A stretch of DNA of 64,000 nt from Corynespora cassiicola (taxonomy: Eukaryota > Ascomycota > Dothideomycetes > Pleosporales > Corynesporascaceae), in assembly GCA_022059125.1 (NCBI GenBank), contig JAEUWY010000001.1, positions 1,054,001 to 1,118,000 on the forward strand, given 5' to 3'. Below, piece by piece: positions 1 to 11,615 of the stretch. The first letter of the stretch is position 1. Every line of letters begins with the position of its first letter. The position numbers and the translations under genes are program-made. The notes under the pieces are model-generated. The model saw nothing but the letters and a program-made list of their open reading frames with translations, did no database searches and was not told the DNA's origin.

Positions 1-2
1 GG

Positions 3-1085
3 CCCTACGACGCCATCTTTGACGACGTGACGGTCCTTAGCAACAATGCATTCGAGACTGGCGACACCGAGGTCAAGAAGAAGTTCTTGACCTCTACCAG
101 AGCCTCATGGGCGTTGAACAAGGCTCTTGGCGGCGAAGAGCGTGTTGACGAAGTCAGGAGTCCGATTGGCGACGCCAAGGCTGTCAAGAACGAAGTGGAG
201 CTCGAGGGCATGCGCCAATGCCACATTCGCGACGGCGCCGCACTCTCAGAATACTTTGCCTGGCTGGAAGATCAGTTGATCAACAAGGGTGCAACTCTGG
301 ACGAGGTTGACGGTGCGGACAAGCTCGAGCAGATACGATCCAAGCATGAGCGCTTCATGGGCCTGTCCTTTGATACCATCTCCTCCACCGGTCCCAATGC
401 TGCCGTGATTCACTACAAGCCAGAAAAGGGCGAGTGCTCCATCATCGACCCCAAGGCCATCTACCTCTGCGACTCTGGCGGTCAGTACCAGGACGGCACG
501 ACCGACACTACCCGCACACTGCACTTCGGCGAGCCGACCGAGATGGAGAAGAAGGCGTACACGCTGGTGCTCAAGGGCAACATCGCCTTGGAGCGTGTTC
601 GATTCCCCAAGGGCACCACGGGCTTTGCCATTGACGCCATGGCACGGCAGTTCCTCTGGGCCGAGGGCTTGGACTATCGCCACGGCACTGGCCACGGCGT
701 AGGATCGTTCCTAAACGTCCATGAGGGTCCCATCGGCATCGGCACGCGGGTCCAGTTCTCAGAGGTCCCACTGTCGATCGGCAACGTTATCTCAGACGAG
801 CCCGGCTACTATGAGGACGGCAAGTTCGGCATCCGCATCGAGAACATGATCATGGTGAAGGAGGTGGAGACGAAGCACAAGTTTGGCGACAAGCCATATC
901 TGGGCTTCGAGCGCGTGACGTTGACGCCGCACTGCCGGAAGCTCGTCGACGCCAGCCTGCTGACCGACGACGAGAAGAAATTCATCAACGAGTACCACCA
1001 AGAGGTGTACGACAAGACTAGCAAATTCTTCGAGAATGACTCGTTGACGCTGGCTTGGCTGAAGCGCGAGACTGCGCCTTACTAA
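3..1085 (+). CDS. ampp: Xaa-Pro aminopeptidase P, 3' part (5' end outside window)
   Basis: This is the C-terminal part of a cytosolic M24B metallopeptidase that removes an N-terminal residue preceding proline. The frame is open from base 3, so the gene starts upstream of the window; the apparent first codon at 27 (GTG) is internal. About 360 residues are present, covering the pita-bread catalytic domain. The five expected metal ligands are visible: the two Asp of the DSGGQY and TTDTTR motifs, the His of GTGHGVG, the Glu of [10 protein letters not shown], and the Glu of IRIEN. No intron is needed in the visible part. The stop is TAA at 1083-1085. Family assignment is confident. The symbol follows fungal usage and is less certain than the function. 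Confidence 0.95.
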   Translation, partial: PYDAIFDDVTVLSNNAFETGDTEVKKKFLTSTRASWALNKALGGEERVDEVRSPIGDAKAVKNEVELEGMRQCHIRDGAALSEYFAWLEDQLINKGATLDEVDGADKLEQIRSKHERFMGLSFDTISSTGPNAAVIHYKPEKGECSIIDPKAIYLCDSGGQYQDGTTDTTRTLHFGEPTEMEKKAYTLVLKGNIALERVRFPKGTTGFAIDAMARQFLWAEGLDYRHGTGHGVGSFLNVHEGPIGIGTRVQFSEVPLSIGNVISDEPGYYEDGKFGIRIENMIMVKEVETKHKFGDKPYLGFERVTLTPHCRKLVDASLLTDDEKKFINEYHQEVYDKTSKFFENDSLTLAWLKRETAPY

Positions 1086-1799
1086 GCGAAAGCTTATTCC
1101 AACGCTGGGCGAGCATTCCAGGGCGGCGGAGGAGGCATTTTCAGGGAGCTTAGATTCCACATGTAGCATTGGCATAGCACGGAACAGCACGGGAGGCAGG
1201 GCGTGTAGGGCGGGGAGGCGTTCTCGAACGACATATTCACACCGGACCGACTCCGCTGTCATGTATACAATCATCCATCACTAGCTACACCACAAGGCAC
1301 AGCAAGATACCCCAGTGCAGCAGTCCGCAAGCGCTCCCAAAAAGTGGCTCGATACAGGCGCAGCGGTGATTACAACATGTACATCTGACATGGATCTCGG
1401 CAATTCACGGCCTTTTCCAGGCGCTCCGGCCAGGGCTCGGTGGTGCTAGCGAACCATAGATTATGTCAAAGGGCGGGGCTTGGCGGCATGGAGGGGTTCT
1501 AGAGTCCGAAATCGCCGCCGCGGGGTGATGCGTGTCGGCGGGAAAAAAAGTGCTCGCACGCGACGGGCAGGTGGAAGGGCTGCCCAGTGCATTGAGTCAC
1601 GCTATTCTGTGCCGTCCCTTTCCTTGCCCGCCGTCTATATACTCCAGCTTTTCCTCTGTGGGGTTCTGGCACCTTGTTCTCCGCTTTCTACCCTTTCTCA
1701 GCTCCTGGTTGAAGGCTTGCCACACCTGTCCCTTCACCTCTCTCACCTATCCTCTCACTCTCTATCCTTTTCCCGTGTCTTTGACATTTGTTTTGAACA
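1086..1799. other. Intergenic: aminopeptidase 3' end and PDX1 promoter
   Basis: No gene is seen here. The second half is the promoter and leader of the vitamin B6 synthase gene. It has a TATA-like element (TATATAC) at about 1637-1642 and a pyrimidine-rich stretch running up to the ATG at 1800, as is common upstream of highly expressed fungal genes. Confidence 0.6.
1636..1642 (+). promoter_or_regulatory. TATA-like element upstream of PDX1
   Basis: A TATATAC core lies about 160 bp before the PDX1 start codon, followed by C/T-rich sequence. Spacing is reasonable for a fungal promoter with a leader of about 100 nt. It was assigned by position and sequence only. Confidence 0.4.
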
Positions 1800-2984
1800 A
1801 TGGCCACTGAACTCCCCACCACCAACGGCAATGGCGCCGCCCAGGATGGCGAGCACAACTTTGCCGTCAAGGCCGGTTTGGCCAGGATGTTGAAGGGGGG
1901 TGTCATCATGGACGTCGTCAACGCTGAGCAGGTACAACCTCCTCCTTTTGCTTCGCCGCACACTGTCTCCCTTGGCCAGGATTGAATTACCAGAAGCGGA
2001 AATTCTTCATCATAAACCCTCCCCCACCCCGCTGACTCGAATTGAACAGGCCCGCATAGCAGAGGAGGCCGGTGCCTCGGCCGTCATGGCCCTCGAGCGC
2101 GTCCCCGCCGACATTCGCGTCCAGGGCGGCGTAGCCCGCATGAGCGACCCCAAGATGATCAAGGAGATTATGGACACGGTGACCATCCCCGTCATGGCCA
2201 AGGCACGAATTGGCCACTTTGTCGAGTGCCAGGTAAACCATAGCATTTCATATCCTCTTTGTCATGCAGCCCCCTTCCTCTCCCCTAAATACCAATCAAA
2301 CTACCCAGCAAATAAAATGCCCTCCAAACTTAAAAACCGAATAACTGACCACGGCTTCCCTATCCCCCACAGATCCTCGAAGCCCTCGGCGTAGACTACA
2401 TCGACGAATCCGAAGTCCTCACCCCCGCCGACGCCATCCACCACGTCTCCAAACACCCCTTCCGCGTCCCCTTCGTCTGCGGCTGCCGCAACCTCGGCGA
2501 AGCCCTCCGCCGCATCTCCGAAGGCGCCGCCATGATCCGCACAAAAGGCGAAGCCGGCACCGGCGATGTCATCGAAGCCGTGCGCCACATGCGCACCGTC
2601 AACGCCGAGATCGCGCGCGCAAAGGGCATGGACGACGCTGAGCTGCGCGTCTACGCCAAGGAGATTGGCGCGCCGTTTGAGCTGCTCAAGGAGACGGCCA
2701 AGTTGGGCCGGTTGCCCGTTGTCAATTTTGCGGCCGGCGGTGTGGCGACGCCCGCGGATGCGGCGTTGATGATGCAGCTTGGGTGTGACGGCGTCTTTGT
2801 GGGCTCCGGAATCTTCAAGTCGGGGGATGCGGCGAAGAGGGCCAAGGCGATTGTCCAGGCCGTTACCCACTACCAGGACCCCAAGGTTTTGGTCGATGTG
2901 AGCATGGATCTTGGGGAGGCGATGGTGGGCATCAATTGCGACAAGATGCCCGAGGCGGAGCGCTTGGCTAAGAGGGGGTGGTAA
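1800..2984 (+). CDS. pdx1: Pyridoxal 5'-phosphate synthase subunit PDX1/SNZ
   Basis: The synthase subunit of the DXP-independent vitamin B6 pathway makes PLP from ribose 5-phosphate, glyceraldehyde 3-phosphate and ammonia supplied by the glutaminase PDX2/SNO. Exons are 1800-1931, 2050-2232 and 2373-2984, with GT-AG introns of 118 and 140 nt, giving 308 residues, the usual length. The (beta/alpha)8 barrel is almost intact against the family consensus. Key residues are visible: Asp38 in IMDVVNAEQ, Lys95 in [10 protein letters not shown] and Lys163 in [11 protein letters not shown], which correspond to the lysines that bind ribose phosphate and relay the product. The first intron interrupts the codons after VVNAEQ. 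The partner glutaminase gene is not in the window. Confidence 0.97.
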
Positions 2985-3149
2985 GCAAACTGCGAGTTGA
3001 GCCGAGCTGAGCCGAGTTGATGGGCGTGCTGTTTAAGTAGTGGTTCAATCTTCTTTGAGCGCTGGCCGGGTAGGAAGTAGCATTGATCGGGGGGCTTGGA
3101 AGTCTCGAGGTAGCAGAGGGAACGGAATGACCAGACGGGATCAAGGCGT

Positions 3150-3179
3150 TACGGACTGGACTGGACTGGACTGGACTGG
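3150..3179. repeat. Pentanucleotide tandem repeat (GGACT)n
   Basis: About five consecutive GGACT units are followed directly by GGGCG. It is a simple microsatellite in the PDX1 3' flank. Confidence 0.8.
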
Positions 3180-3798
3180 GCGATTACGAAGCCACGGAAA
3201 ACGGAATAATAGACTGACGGATGGGTGGATGTATGGATCAAAAACAAGGTGGGCATCGACAGAGTCCTTCATGAGGCTTCAACACCCGTCCACTCTCCTT
3301 AGCCTAGCGTATATATACATCAAAGCACTCCATCCTCACCTCCTCCACCACGCGTCTTTTGGATAGTCTGTCAGCAGTTGAGCCACTCATCTCCAAAATA
3401 CATGTCACCAGTCACATATCCATCAAAACACCGATATGAAGTATACACCTCTTTATTGCCTAACACTAATTACCGCAATCTCTCCCTCTATTCCTCCCCA
3501 CCCACAGGACCATCACCACCACCACGAACATCAACTAAGAAAACGCCTACATATACAAATCACCAAGGAACCCAAAAAAGCCGCCCTCGCCAAAAGATAC
3601 CAATAGAGAGAAATGTGCAAAAGGGAAGGAAAGAAGAGAAAGTAAAAAAAAAACCCAGTGTAGTGAGTAGCCCACGCCATTGACGTGCCCACCCACTCGC
3701 ACCAAAGAACGTAAACCAGCAATCAGACAGACAGACATGCAGACATGCAACCACCCACACTCAAACCGCCCATGCCATACGTATAACTGTTATGCGCT

Positions 3799-3820
3799 CA
3801 TGCATGCATGTATGCATGTA

Positions 3821-3862
<42 letters not shown>
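3799..3862. repeat. (TG)19 microsatellite with alternating purine-pyrimidine flank
   Basis: A perfect (TG)19 run covers 3825-3862. It is preceded by about 26 bp of CATG/TATG/TATA repeats that also alternate purine and pyrimidine without interruption, giving about 64 bp of alternating sequence. Confidence 0.9.
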
Positions 3863-3866
<4 letters not shown>

Positions 3867-4305
3867 GACCACTCCCTCCTTTTTTTGCGTTCCGCTCCAG
3901 GGCCGTCGAAAAAAAAAGCTGCTTTTTGTGATACCTTCGACACGTACCGTCGTACGTGCGCGTTCGTGCCCTCCCGCTTCTGCTTATTGGCTGAAGATCG
4001 TATATCTATCCTTCCGAGACAAGAAGAGACGTTAAAGAGAAGAAAAAAAGGAAAAAAGGGGAAAGATGCAAAGTGCGCGCTTTCTAGGCTCAGCACTCGT
4101 ACTGCGTCTGGCTCGCGACGCAGGAAAAACATTCTTCTTCGCACGTGGGGGAAAAAGTGTACAAAAGAAAGGTAAATTAATATTTGATGGACCCGGACAT
4201 CAATTCTGGGTCTTTTTGCTCCAGATGGTAGTGGTGGTGGCGGTGGTGTTTGTTGGAGAATAGCGTCGCGTACATGGATAGAAAAGCAGGGTTTATCAGT
4301 TGGTG

Positions 4306-7300
4306 CTACACCGAGACCTGGCCTTTCCTTGCTTCGTTCGCTTTTTGTGCCTCTTTTACAAGGTTCTCCAGATCACCACTCGTGTCGCACATGCTGCGGA
4401 ACGAGCCGTCGGCCTTGCGGATGAGATCGTAAGGGTCGCCGTACTCGATGACCGAGCCCTTGTCGAGAACGAGCACCTTGTCGTAGTCAATGATGGTCTG
4501 AAGACGGTGGGCAATAGTGATGGTAGTGTTTTTGATCTCGCGAATCGTTTCTTGGATCTTAGCGTCCGTGGCGTAGTCGATAGATGCAGTAGCTTCGTCC
4601 ATGAGCAGCACCTTGGGGGCTTTGAGGAGAGCTCGCGCAAGGCAGAGGAGCTGGCGCTGACCCTGAGAAAGGTTGGAGCCAGACTCTGAGACGGGGGAGT
4701 TGAGGTTCCTGAAGGGGTTCTTGTTGTCTGCTTGCATTGGCTGTGCAGCAGGTTCCTGATTGGCCTCGGTGTGGGATTGAATCCTAACGATAGCGTCTTC
4801 TCCTTCGTGTCTCATTTCCATGTTGGTGAGAATCGAGCCTGGGTTGGTGGTTGCTCCTGTGTAACTTGCACTCACGTCGGAAACATTGTGCGATGGCTGG
4901 GGTGGCCTCTCGATTGCAAGTGGAGCAGCACGGGGCGTACTAGGCTCTTCGGGCGTTCCCACCTCAGAAGTTGCAGAGGAAGCAGCAGTAATCAGATGAA
5001 CCTCGCGAAGCGCAGTGAAGATCTCCTCGTCGGTGAAGAGTCCAAAAGGATCAAGATTGCTGCGGATTGTGCCAGTGAAGAGGGTCGGATCTAGAAACAG
5101 TTAGTAACGAAATGATATGAGGGATAAATTTGCATACCCTGCGGTACCATGACAATGCTCTCTCGCAGGTCCTGTAGCCCGATCAACCCCACATCAATGT
5201 CGTCGATGAGGATCTTGCCCTTCTCGGCCTCGAGAGCTCTGAACAATGCCAGTGCCAGCGAACTCTTGCCCGCACCAGTGCGACCCACGACTCCGACCTT
5301 CTCTCCGGGGAGGATCTTGAATGTAACATCCTTCAAAACAAGGTCAAAGTCTGGCCTGTACCGTGTGCTGTAGTTGATGAACTCGACCGATCCTTTGCTA
5401 GGCCAGTTCGACGGTGGCCTGTTCTCAGGGATGACAGAAGCAGCTTCTTGGTCCACGTCGAGGTATTCCTTGACACGTTCGACAGAGTTCATGTTCTGCT
5501 CATTTGCCGAGTAGAGTCGAACAAACCACAGTACGTTCTCGGTGAAAGTGACAGCATAGGTGAGCGCAAGACCAGCAGACCCTGCATCAATGCGGCCGAC
5601 GTTGATTACGACGAAGACACCAGCGAAGAATGAGACCATGGCACCAACAACATCCACTCGGAAAGCGAGCCATCTGTTAGCTGCCCACAAATAAATGAAC
5701 GGACGGTGCTGAGTATTAATCTTGGTGATGTTCTCGCGGATGAACCTTCGCTCGTCGCCGTAGGCTCGGATTGTCGTCATCCCAGACAGAGTCTCGCCAA
5801 ACTGCTGGTACAGCGGGCTGCGGTGAACAGACTCAAGGCGCTTTAGATCGCGGGAGGAGCTAAGATAGAAACCGCCGATGAGGGCATACAACACCGTGAT
5901 GAAGAAACCGGCAATGAGGAAGCCAGGAGTGATCACTGAGATGAGGATGACGATGGTGATGATGGAAGCAAGACAGTGCACTACACCAATCGCGACGGGA
6001 GCCACTTCTTGGTCGAGAGCTTCAATGTCCTTGGAGAACCTGTTCATCAGCTGACCAAGCGGGGTCTGGTCAAAGAATCGGAACTTGGCGTGCGTTACAG
6101 CTTGAATCAAACGCTCATGAACCCTACGAGAGGCGGCAAGCGACCCACCAAAGAGGAAGCCCTCTCGAACGAAGGTAATGATCATGAAGATCAAACCTAG
6201 GATAGCATAGACGCCAAGGAAGTAGCCAGAATCAACATCCGGGTGGGTGGTAGTCTTGAAACTCGTCTGCATCAAGCCGTAGTCGTACGTGAAATTCTGT
6301 ACCTCCGGCTGTGGCAGGAAGGGAACGTTCCAGCTGCAAGTACCACTCTTCATGCAAGTGCCCAGCCCGCTAAACGTAGGAACATGTGTGATTGGTGATT
6401 GGTGGTGGTGACCCATAGCCATGACGCTCTTATCCGCGTATGCCGTTGCCCAGATCTTGATCCAGACGTTGGTAGAGACAGATGAAATCTGCTGCGCCGC
6501 GAAGGCCAGGGCAGCACCAACCCAGTAATACCAGGGGCCCATAGCTTTGAGGTACATGAGGATAATGCTGAACTTTACACTTCCTTCGGCCTTCCCTTCC
6601 TCATACGGGTTGCTTGTGGGCTCCTTCTTTGTGTCAGCCGAGCCGTTCGCATTGCCATTCGCAGATCCGTTGGCATGCGAGTCTCCAGCGGTCTCCTCTC
6701 CACCAACATCCGAAGGAACTCTCGATGGGACCCTTGACGTTCCACGAGATTGCGGTCTGGACTTGGTGAGGTCCTCGGTCAGTTTGCCAGAACTAATGAC
6801 TTCATTCGCTGTGCCCTGGGCAACGACCCTGCCGTTCTCAAGGACCAGCGAGAACTCCGAGTGAGGTAAGCAAAGGCCGACGTTGTGTGTAACCAAGATG
6901 CAGGTTCGGTTGTACATCAAGGGGCCCATGAGCGCCTGGTCGAAAATCCACTTCGCGGTATGTGAGTCAACGGCGCTGAGGACATCATCCAATAAGACGT
7001 GACGAGCCTTGCTGTACATGGCACGAGCAAGGGAGATGCGCTGTTTCTGGCCGCCAGAAAGAGTGACGCCCTTCTCACCCACCAGAGTCTGGTCGCCAGC
7101 GTCAAGAATGTCCAAATCGCGCTGCAAAGAGCAGGCAGCAATGACATCCTTGTAGCGCTTGGCGTCCCAGTCACTTGCGAAGACGATATTGTCCTTTACG
7201 GTTCCATTGACAAGCCAGGCTTGCTGTGCGCAGTAAGCGACGCTCTCGGTAAGGCCAGTCTCGGGATCCGGCTTCAAATCCTCGCGGCTGCAACCTCCAG

Positions 7301-9787
7301 GCAAGTACACATCTCCCTTGAGCTTGGTCATTTCTCCAAGCAGGGCCATAAGAAGAGACGTCTTTCCAGAGCCAGTTGGGCCAACCACGACATTGAGTTC
7401 GCCGACCTTGAATTTGACATCTAGATCCATGAGCTTGAACGCATCGGCGGAAGCCTTGTCGTTCATGTCCTTTCCACCCCAGCTAAACGTTCCGGCCTCG
7501 AAGCCAATGACAGGATTTCCATCTTCGTCCTCCTTGCGAGAAATCAATTGAGCATACTTGTCCGTCTCGGGCTCGTTGAGATACTCTTCGATACGGTCAA
7601 CGGAAACCTTGGATTCCTGAACGTGAGCAACCATATCGGCGAGCTGATCGAGCGGGATGCGCAGGATCTGGAACAAGGACAAGGCAGTAAAAGCGACGGA
7701 TGGAATCAAATCCTTGTTCTCGACGTTCGTATATACCAAGAAGGAAAGGAATGTAATGAAGACGGGAGATCCGGACCAGATGGTCGCAGCCACCGCCCAC
7801 AGAATGTATCTCCGCCTCAAGTACTTGAGCTCCGTGTACCGCTTCTCATTCACGATCCCGATGAAACGCTGCTCCCAGGCGAAATACTTGATGATGCGGA
7901 TGTTGCTTAGGACTTCATTGGTCGAGTGGATGCGGGCATCCGTGGCGGCGAGGATCAGCTTCTGGATCTTTGCGAACTGCTTCGAGACGTATAGGTTGAT
8001 GGGGAGCAGGATGACCATCATTCCAATGCCTGCGATGGAACTGTATCCGAGGATCTGGTAGAGTAGCACGACGGCGACTACGACTTGCACAGGGGTGTTG
8101 GCCCAGAGGAAATGCAGATAAGCACTGATTTCGCTGACTTTGAATGCATCGACGGCCATGAGGTTGATGATGGTTCCCGTGGTGACCTGGGAGTCTTCTT
8201 CCTTTTGCGCATCATCCTTCGGCCCCTCAATCGCCTTTTTCTTTTTGCGACCAAAAGTCATCATACGCTTGAGCTTGGATTTCTTCGGGTCATCCTCATC
8301 TTCGTCGGCATCCTTCTTCTTCTTCTCTCCCCCCAGGACCTTGTCGACGCCGGCGGCGGCTCTGCGCTTCAGGGCCTTGGCATAGATTTCTCCAATGATG
8401 ACGGCGCGAATTCGGATGCAGATCTTTCGACCGATCCACAATGCTTGACCATCCGCGAGAGCCGAGAGGCAACCCGAGATAAAGAGAAGAATGACGTAGA
8501 ACCAGGCAGCGTTCCGCGGGGTAAATTGGGGCGTCTCGACGTATTCCAGAATGGCCTTGAGAAGGAGCGTGGGAGCAAAGGTAAGAAACCCCGAAATGGC
8601 GGCCCACGCAGCCTGGATCAGCAAGCCGCGCTTGAAGTACTTTAGGAGGTGGAATGCCAAGGCAGACGTCTTCTTGACCTGGCGATAGTTTGCAATGACG
8701 GCAGCGGCCTTGTCCCTTGGGGCCAGGTTCCACACATCGGCAAGCTCGTACGTCTTACGATAGCCCTTCCAGACAATTATATCCACCCATGCGAAGGTGG
8801 CGAGCGACAAGACACTTGCGACAGTCTCCTTGCTGGGCTCAATATCTCCCTCATACTCGAGTTCCACGGCCTTGTTTCCCTTGCGCGAGGTCAGAGAAAT
8901 GGTGAAGAGGAGCGATGACAGGGCAAAATCGGCAATGGTCAAATTCTGCGCTAGGTCGGAGCGCGGATGGATCAGAGCGGAGCGGAAGATTAGGATGGTG
9001 AAGAGCCATTGGAAGCCATAGATGAAGGCCGTGTGGTACCAGAGGTGCGGGAAAGAGAACTTGTGGGTGGTAGAAAGCAGTAGCCGCAAGGAGGCAAGTG
9101 TGGCAACATATGCCCACACGGCGATTCCTGCAATGGCAGCAGTCTGACCCTTGTGGCCCCAGGCTCCGGTGAAGAAGGCAGCTACATGAACGCCCAGCTC
9201 GGCGAGTACAGCCATCTCCTCCAAGACCACGACGGCCAGCTCGCCCCGCGGTCGGTTCACGGCTATGGTGGACATGGTTGCCCGGCTGACGGTGGGGTGG
9301 AGGGCGAGGTGTTGGTTGCGGTCGAACTCGTCCTCGGTGTCGGTGTCCTCGTCGTCATGGTGCGGGCGGGTCCGTATTGACCAGACATTCTGGACGTCCT
9401 CGATTGCAGTGTATGCGTGGTAGTATTTGGAGGATTTGGCGGACTGTCCGAGCTGCAGGGCAAGATAAACGAGGGAGGCGGCGCAGACGATGAGGGGGAA
9501 TAATGTTTGGAGATAGCTGTGGGGTCGAGGTTAGCATGTGCGCATGCGGTGCTCAGAGGTGCGGCGTGGGCTGCTGCCATTGCGGCCGCTGTATGACGGT
9601 GGCGGGGCGACTGGCGGGAAGCTGTCTGGTCAATGGCAGGCGGGCGCCCTCGCAGCGCAGCCACCGGAGGGTATAGAAGAGGCAGAGGCTGGGGAGACGG
9701 AGCGCGAGAGAGAGACACATACTCTTGCTCAAAGCACCGCGAAAAGTCGTCGGAGCCCCAGATCGGGCCTTTGCAATGGGCGAACAT
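4306..9787 (-). CDS. ABC-C (MRP) full transporter, Ybt1/Vmr1-like
   Basis: This is a vacuolar or plasma-membrane ATP-driven exporter of organic anions or conjugates. Exons on the minus strand are 9723-9787, 5138-9516 and 4306-5090, joined by GT-AG introns of 206 and 47 nt, giving 1742 residues. Order of parts: an N-terminal TMD0-like hydrophobic region, TMD1, NBD1 (Walker A GPTGSGKT near residue 732, signature LSGGQ near 845, Walker B LLLDD-type HVLLDD near 862), TMD2, and NBD2 (Walker A GRTGAGKSS near 1435, signature LSQGQRQ near 1623, MDEATASID, then a switch His in IAHRL). A Lys/Asp-rich insertion in TMD1 and the INLMAVDAFKVSE motif resemble yeast Ybt1. NBD2 carries a roughly 100-residue Pro/Ser/Glu-rich insertion between the Q-loop region and the signature. 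The start at 9787 gives MFAHCKGPIWG; an in-frame ATG at 9847 would add 20 Pro-rich residues and is less likely. Substrate is unknown. Confidence 0.93.
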
Positions 9788-10188
9788 GGCCGGCCACTGA
9801 GCTCTCCGGGAAAGAGGCGGGGGGGGGGGAGAGGTCGAAGGTCGCAAGTCCGCGCGGTATGGCTACGAGCGGGCGGCGGGCATTTGAGGAGGCCGAGGGC
9901 GAGGGAGCAAGCGCGGAGGGTGGTAAACAAATAGCCAGAGGATGGATGTGCTGGGCTCACGAGACTGGGGAGGCAAGAGTTGCTCGCAATTGACCTCCAC
10001 TCTTCGTATGCTAGCGGCAGAGCACAGTCCACGCGCGCGACTCAACGGCAGCGGTGCAGCTTGACGTAAGGAATCCCGGCAAGACGCCTGCCCGGCCAAA
10101 CTTCGCCCGCCGCTGTCCCACCGTGCCGAGGGATCTGATAAGACAAGGTGGTGGTGAGGGCGAGGCGGCTCCGTCCGGTTTGCTGCGT

Positions 10189-10223
10189 GCTGGCTGCTGG
10201 CTGCTGGCTGCTGGCTGCTGGCT
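10189..10223. repeat. Heptanucleotide tandem repeat (CTGGCTG)n
   Basis: About five units of a 7-bp CTGGCTG-type repeat lie upstream of the ABC transporter gene. Confidence 0.8.
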
Positions 10224-10362
10224 CCTACAGGCGGCGGAGAGGGACTGCGAGGGACTGCGAGGGCGCCCTCATTGACCCTCTTATGCCTCGGACTCTGATC
10301 TGCCGGCCTGCGCACCACCGACACCACCGACACCACCGAGCGCACGCAGCAGCACGCAGCAG

Positions 10363-10387
10363 AAGCAGCAGCAGCAGCAGCAGCAGC
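10363..10387. repeat. CAG trinucleotide run
   Basis: Eight or so consecutive CAG/GCA units, preceded by imperfect AGCAGAAG copies. It is not in a supported reading frame. Confidence 0.8.
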
Positions 10388-11615
10388 CCACCCGCTTTCC
10401 TCACCGCTCTGGGCCGCGATGCGCTTAGCCCTCGAGCAGCAGCCAGGCCCGTCGATAAAGCTTCCCACCCGCGACGCGCCCTGCACGAGCTCCGCTTCCA
10501 TCACCTCCAACCGCCCTCCGGCATGCACCCTGCTGATCCGCGCCCCCTAGCACCCACCACGCCATCCGGCGCCATTCTTCGCCATGCAAACGCCCTTCTA
10601 GAGCACCAGCACCACGACACGCCTGAAGGTTTGACACTCGGCCAGGCCATCATGCCTGCCAGGCAAACAGATCTGATCGCGATCGTCTCATGTCAATTGG
10701 GCCGGCGCCACCCGGTTGTCGCAGGAACACGCCCAACCTCGTATCTCGCATCTCGCCGTAGATCTGGGGTACCCAGCAGTTCCCATCAATTTTGACATGG
10801 CCGCCCTTTTCAACAACCAGATCCTTGGGAAATGCCACGGCTCTGCTGCGTCTGCGTGGCTTGGTGGGGCCCAACATCAAGCTACACACTAGAGCGCCCA
10901 ACGGCCTTTGCAGCCAGGCCCGGGCTAGCATGGTCCCCATCGCCCGCTTTCCCTGCCCACTCCTCATGTGAACAGCCCGTTGGCAATCAATGCGATTCTG
11001 AGAGGGCAATTCAACGTGCATGCAGCACGCCCGACCTGGCGCGAAGCCCGCCACGCCCCGACCGGCTCCCAAGCCCAGTCCGGATGAGCTATCCCGAACC
11101 TGACTGGCGGATAGTGCCCACCCGAGACTGCCTGATGGCTGATAGGCACCTCTCGTGTACCCAGATGCTTTTCCAGACCCTGGCCGCCCTTTTGCATGGC
11201 TCATCCTGAGTACATTGGCCTAAGATGCGGGGAGTCATGTCCTGCCTGCTGCCCGTGGTGGCCCCCCCATGCCAGATAGCGAAATCCTAGCTGCACCCTG
11301 CAGATGGGAGCGCGCCTGCACTGGCTGCTTGGGGTAACAGCACATTATCCCAGGTGGAGTCTGCGTCGTGAGTCGACCGCGAGCTGCATGCTACAGGTCG
11401 GTGGGCGCGTGTACTGGCTTGTTTGAGCAACCGCCTGCCACCCACATGTCGAGTCGGTCGTGTGCCGAATCACTGCATTGGCCGGGCCGAGAGACATTCA
11501 CCGTCCACGTGCCGAGATATCCAGAAATAAACACCCTGGAATTGGACCTTTTGGTCGGAATGCATGAATTCCTCTTGCTCTTTTATTTACATGTACTACA
11601 TAGGAGAATCCAGCT

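Larger units (their letters stand above)
2985..4305. other. Intergenic between convergent PDX1 and ABC transporter genes
   Basis: This is a 1.3-kb stretch between two converging genes with no supported gene. It holds a pentanucleotide tandem (GGACT units, about 3150-3179), a long (TG)n microsatellite (3825-3862) and several A-rich runs. Short ORFs that cross it have no recognisable domain and low-complexity composition. Confidence 0.6.
9788..11615. other. Long GC-rich intergenic region with tandem repeats
   Basis: This 1.8-kb stretch separates the ABC transporter start from the NDUFA12 3' end. I see no supported gene. The open frames here are GC-driven, overlap on both strands and lack family motifs. 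It holds a run of 11 G at 9819-9829, just upstream of the transporter start, a 7-bp tandem at about 10189-10223, a doubled GAGGGACTGC at about 10242-10262, CACCGACAC repeats near 10316-10338 and a CAG run. Confidence 0.55.

Noticed and set aside
10148..10795. 215-codon frame upstream of NDUFA12/ABC genes
   Set aside because: It runs through CAG and heptanucleotide repeats in GC-rich DNA, has opposing frames of similar length, and shows no protein-like motifs.
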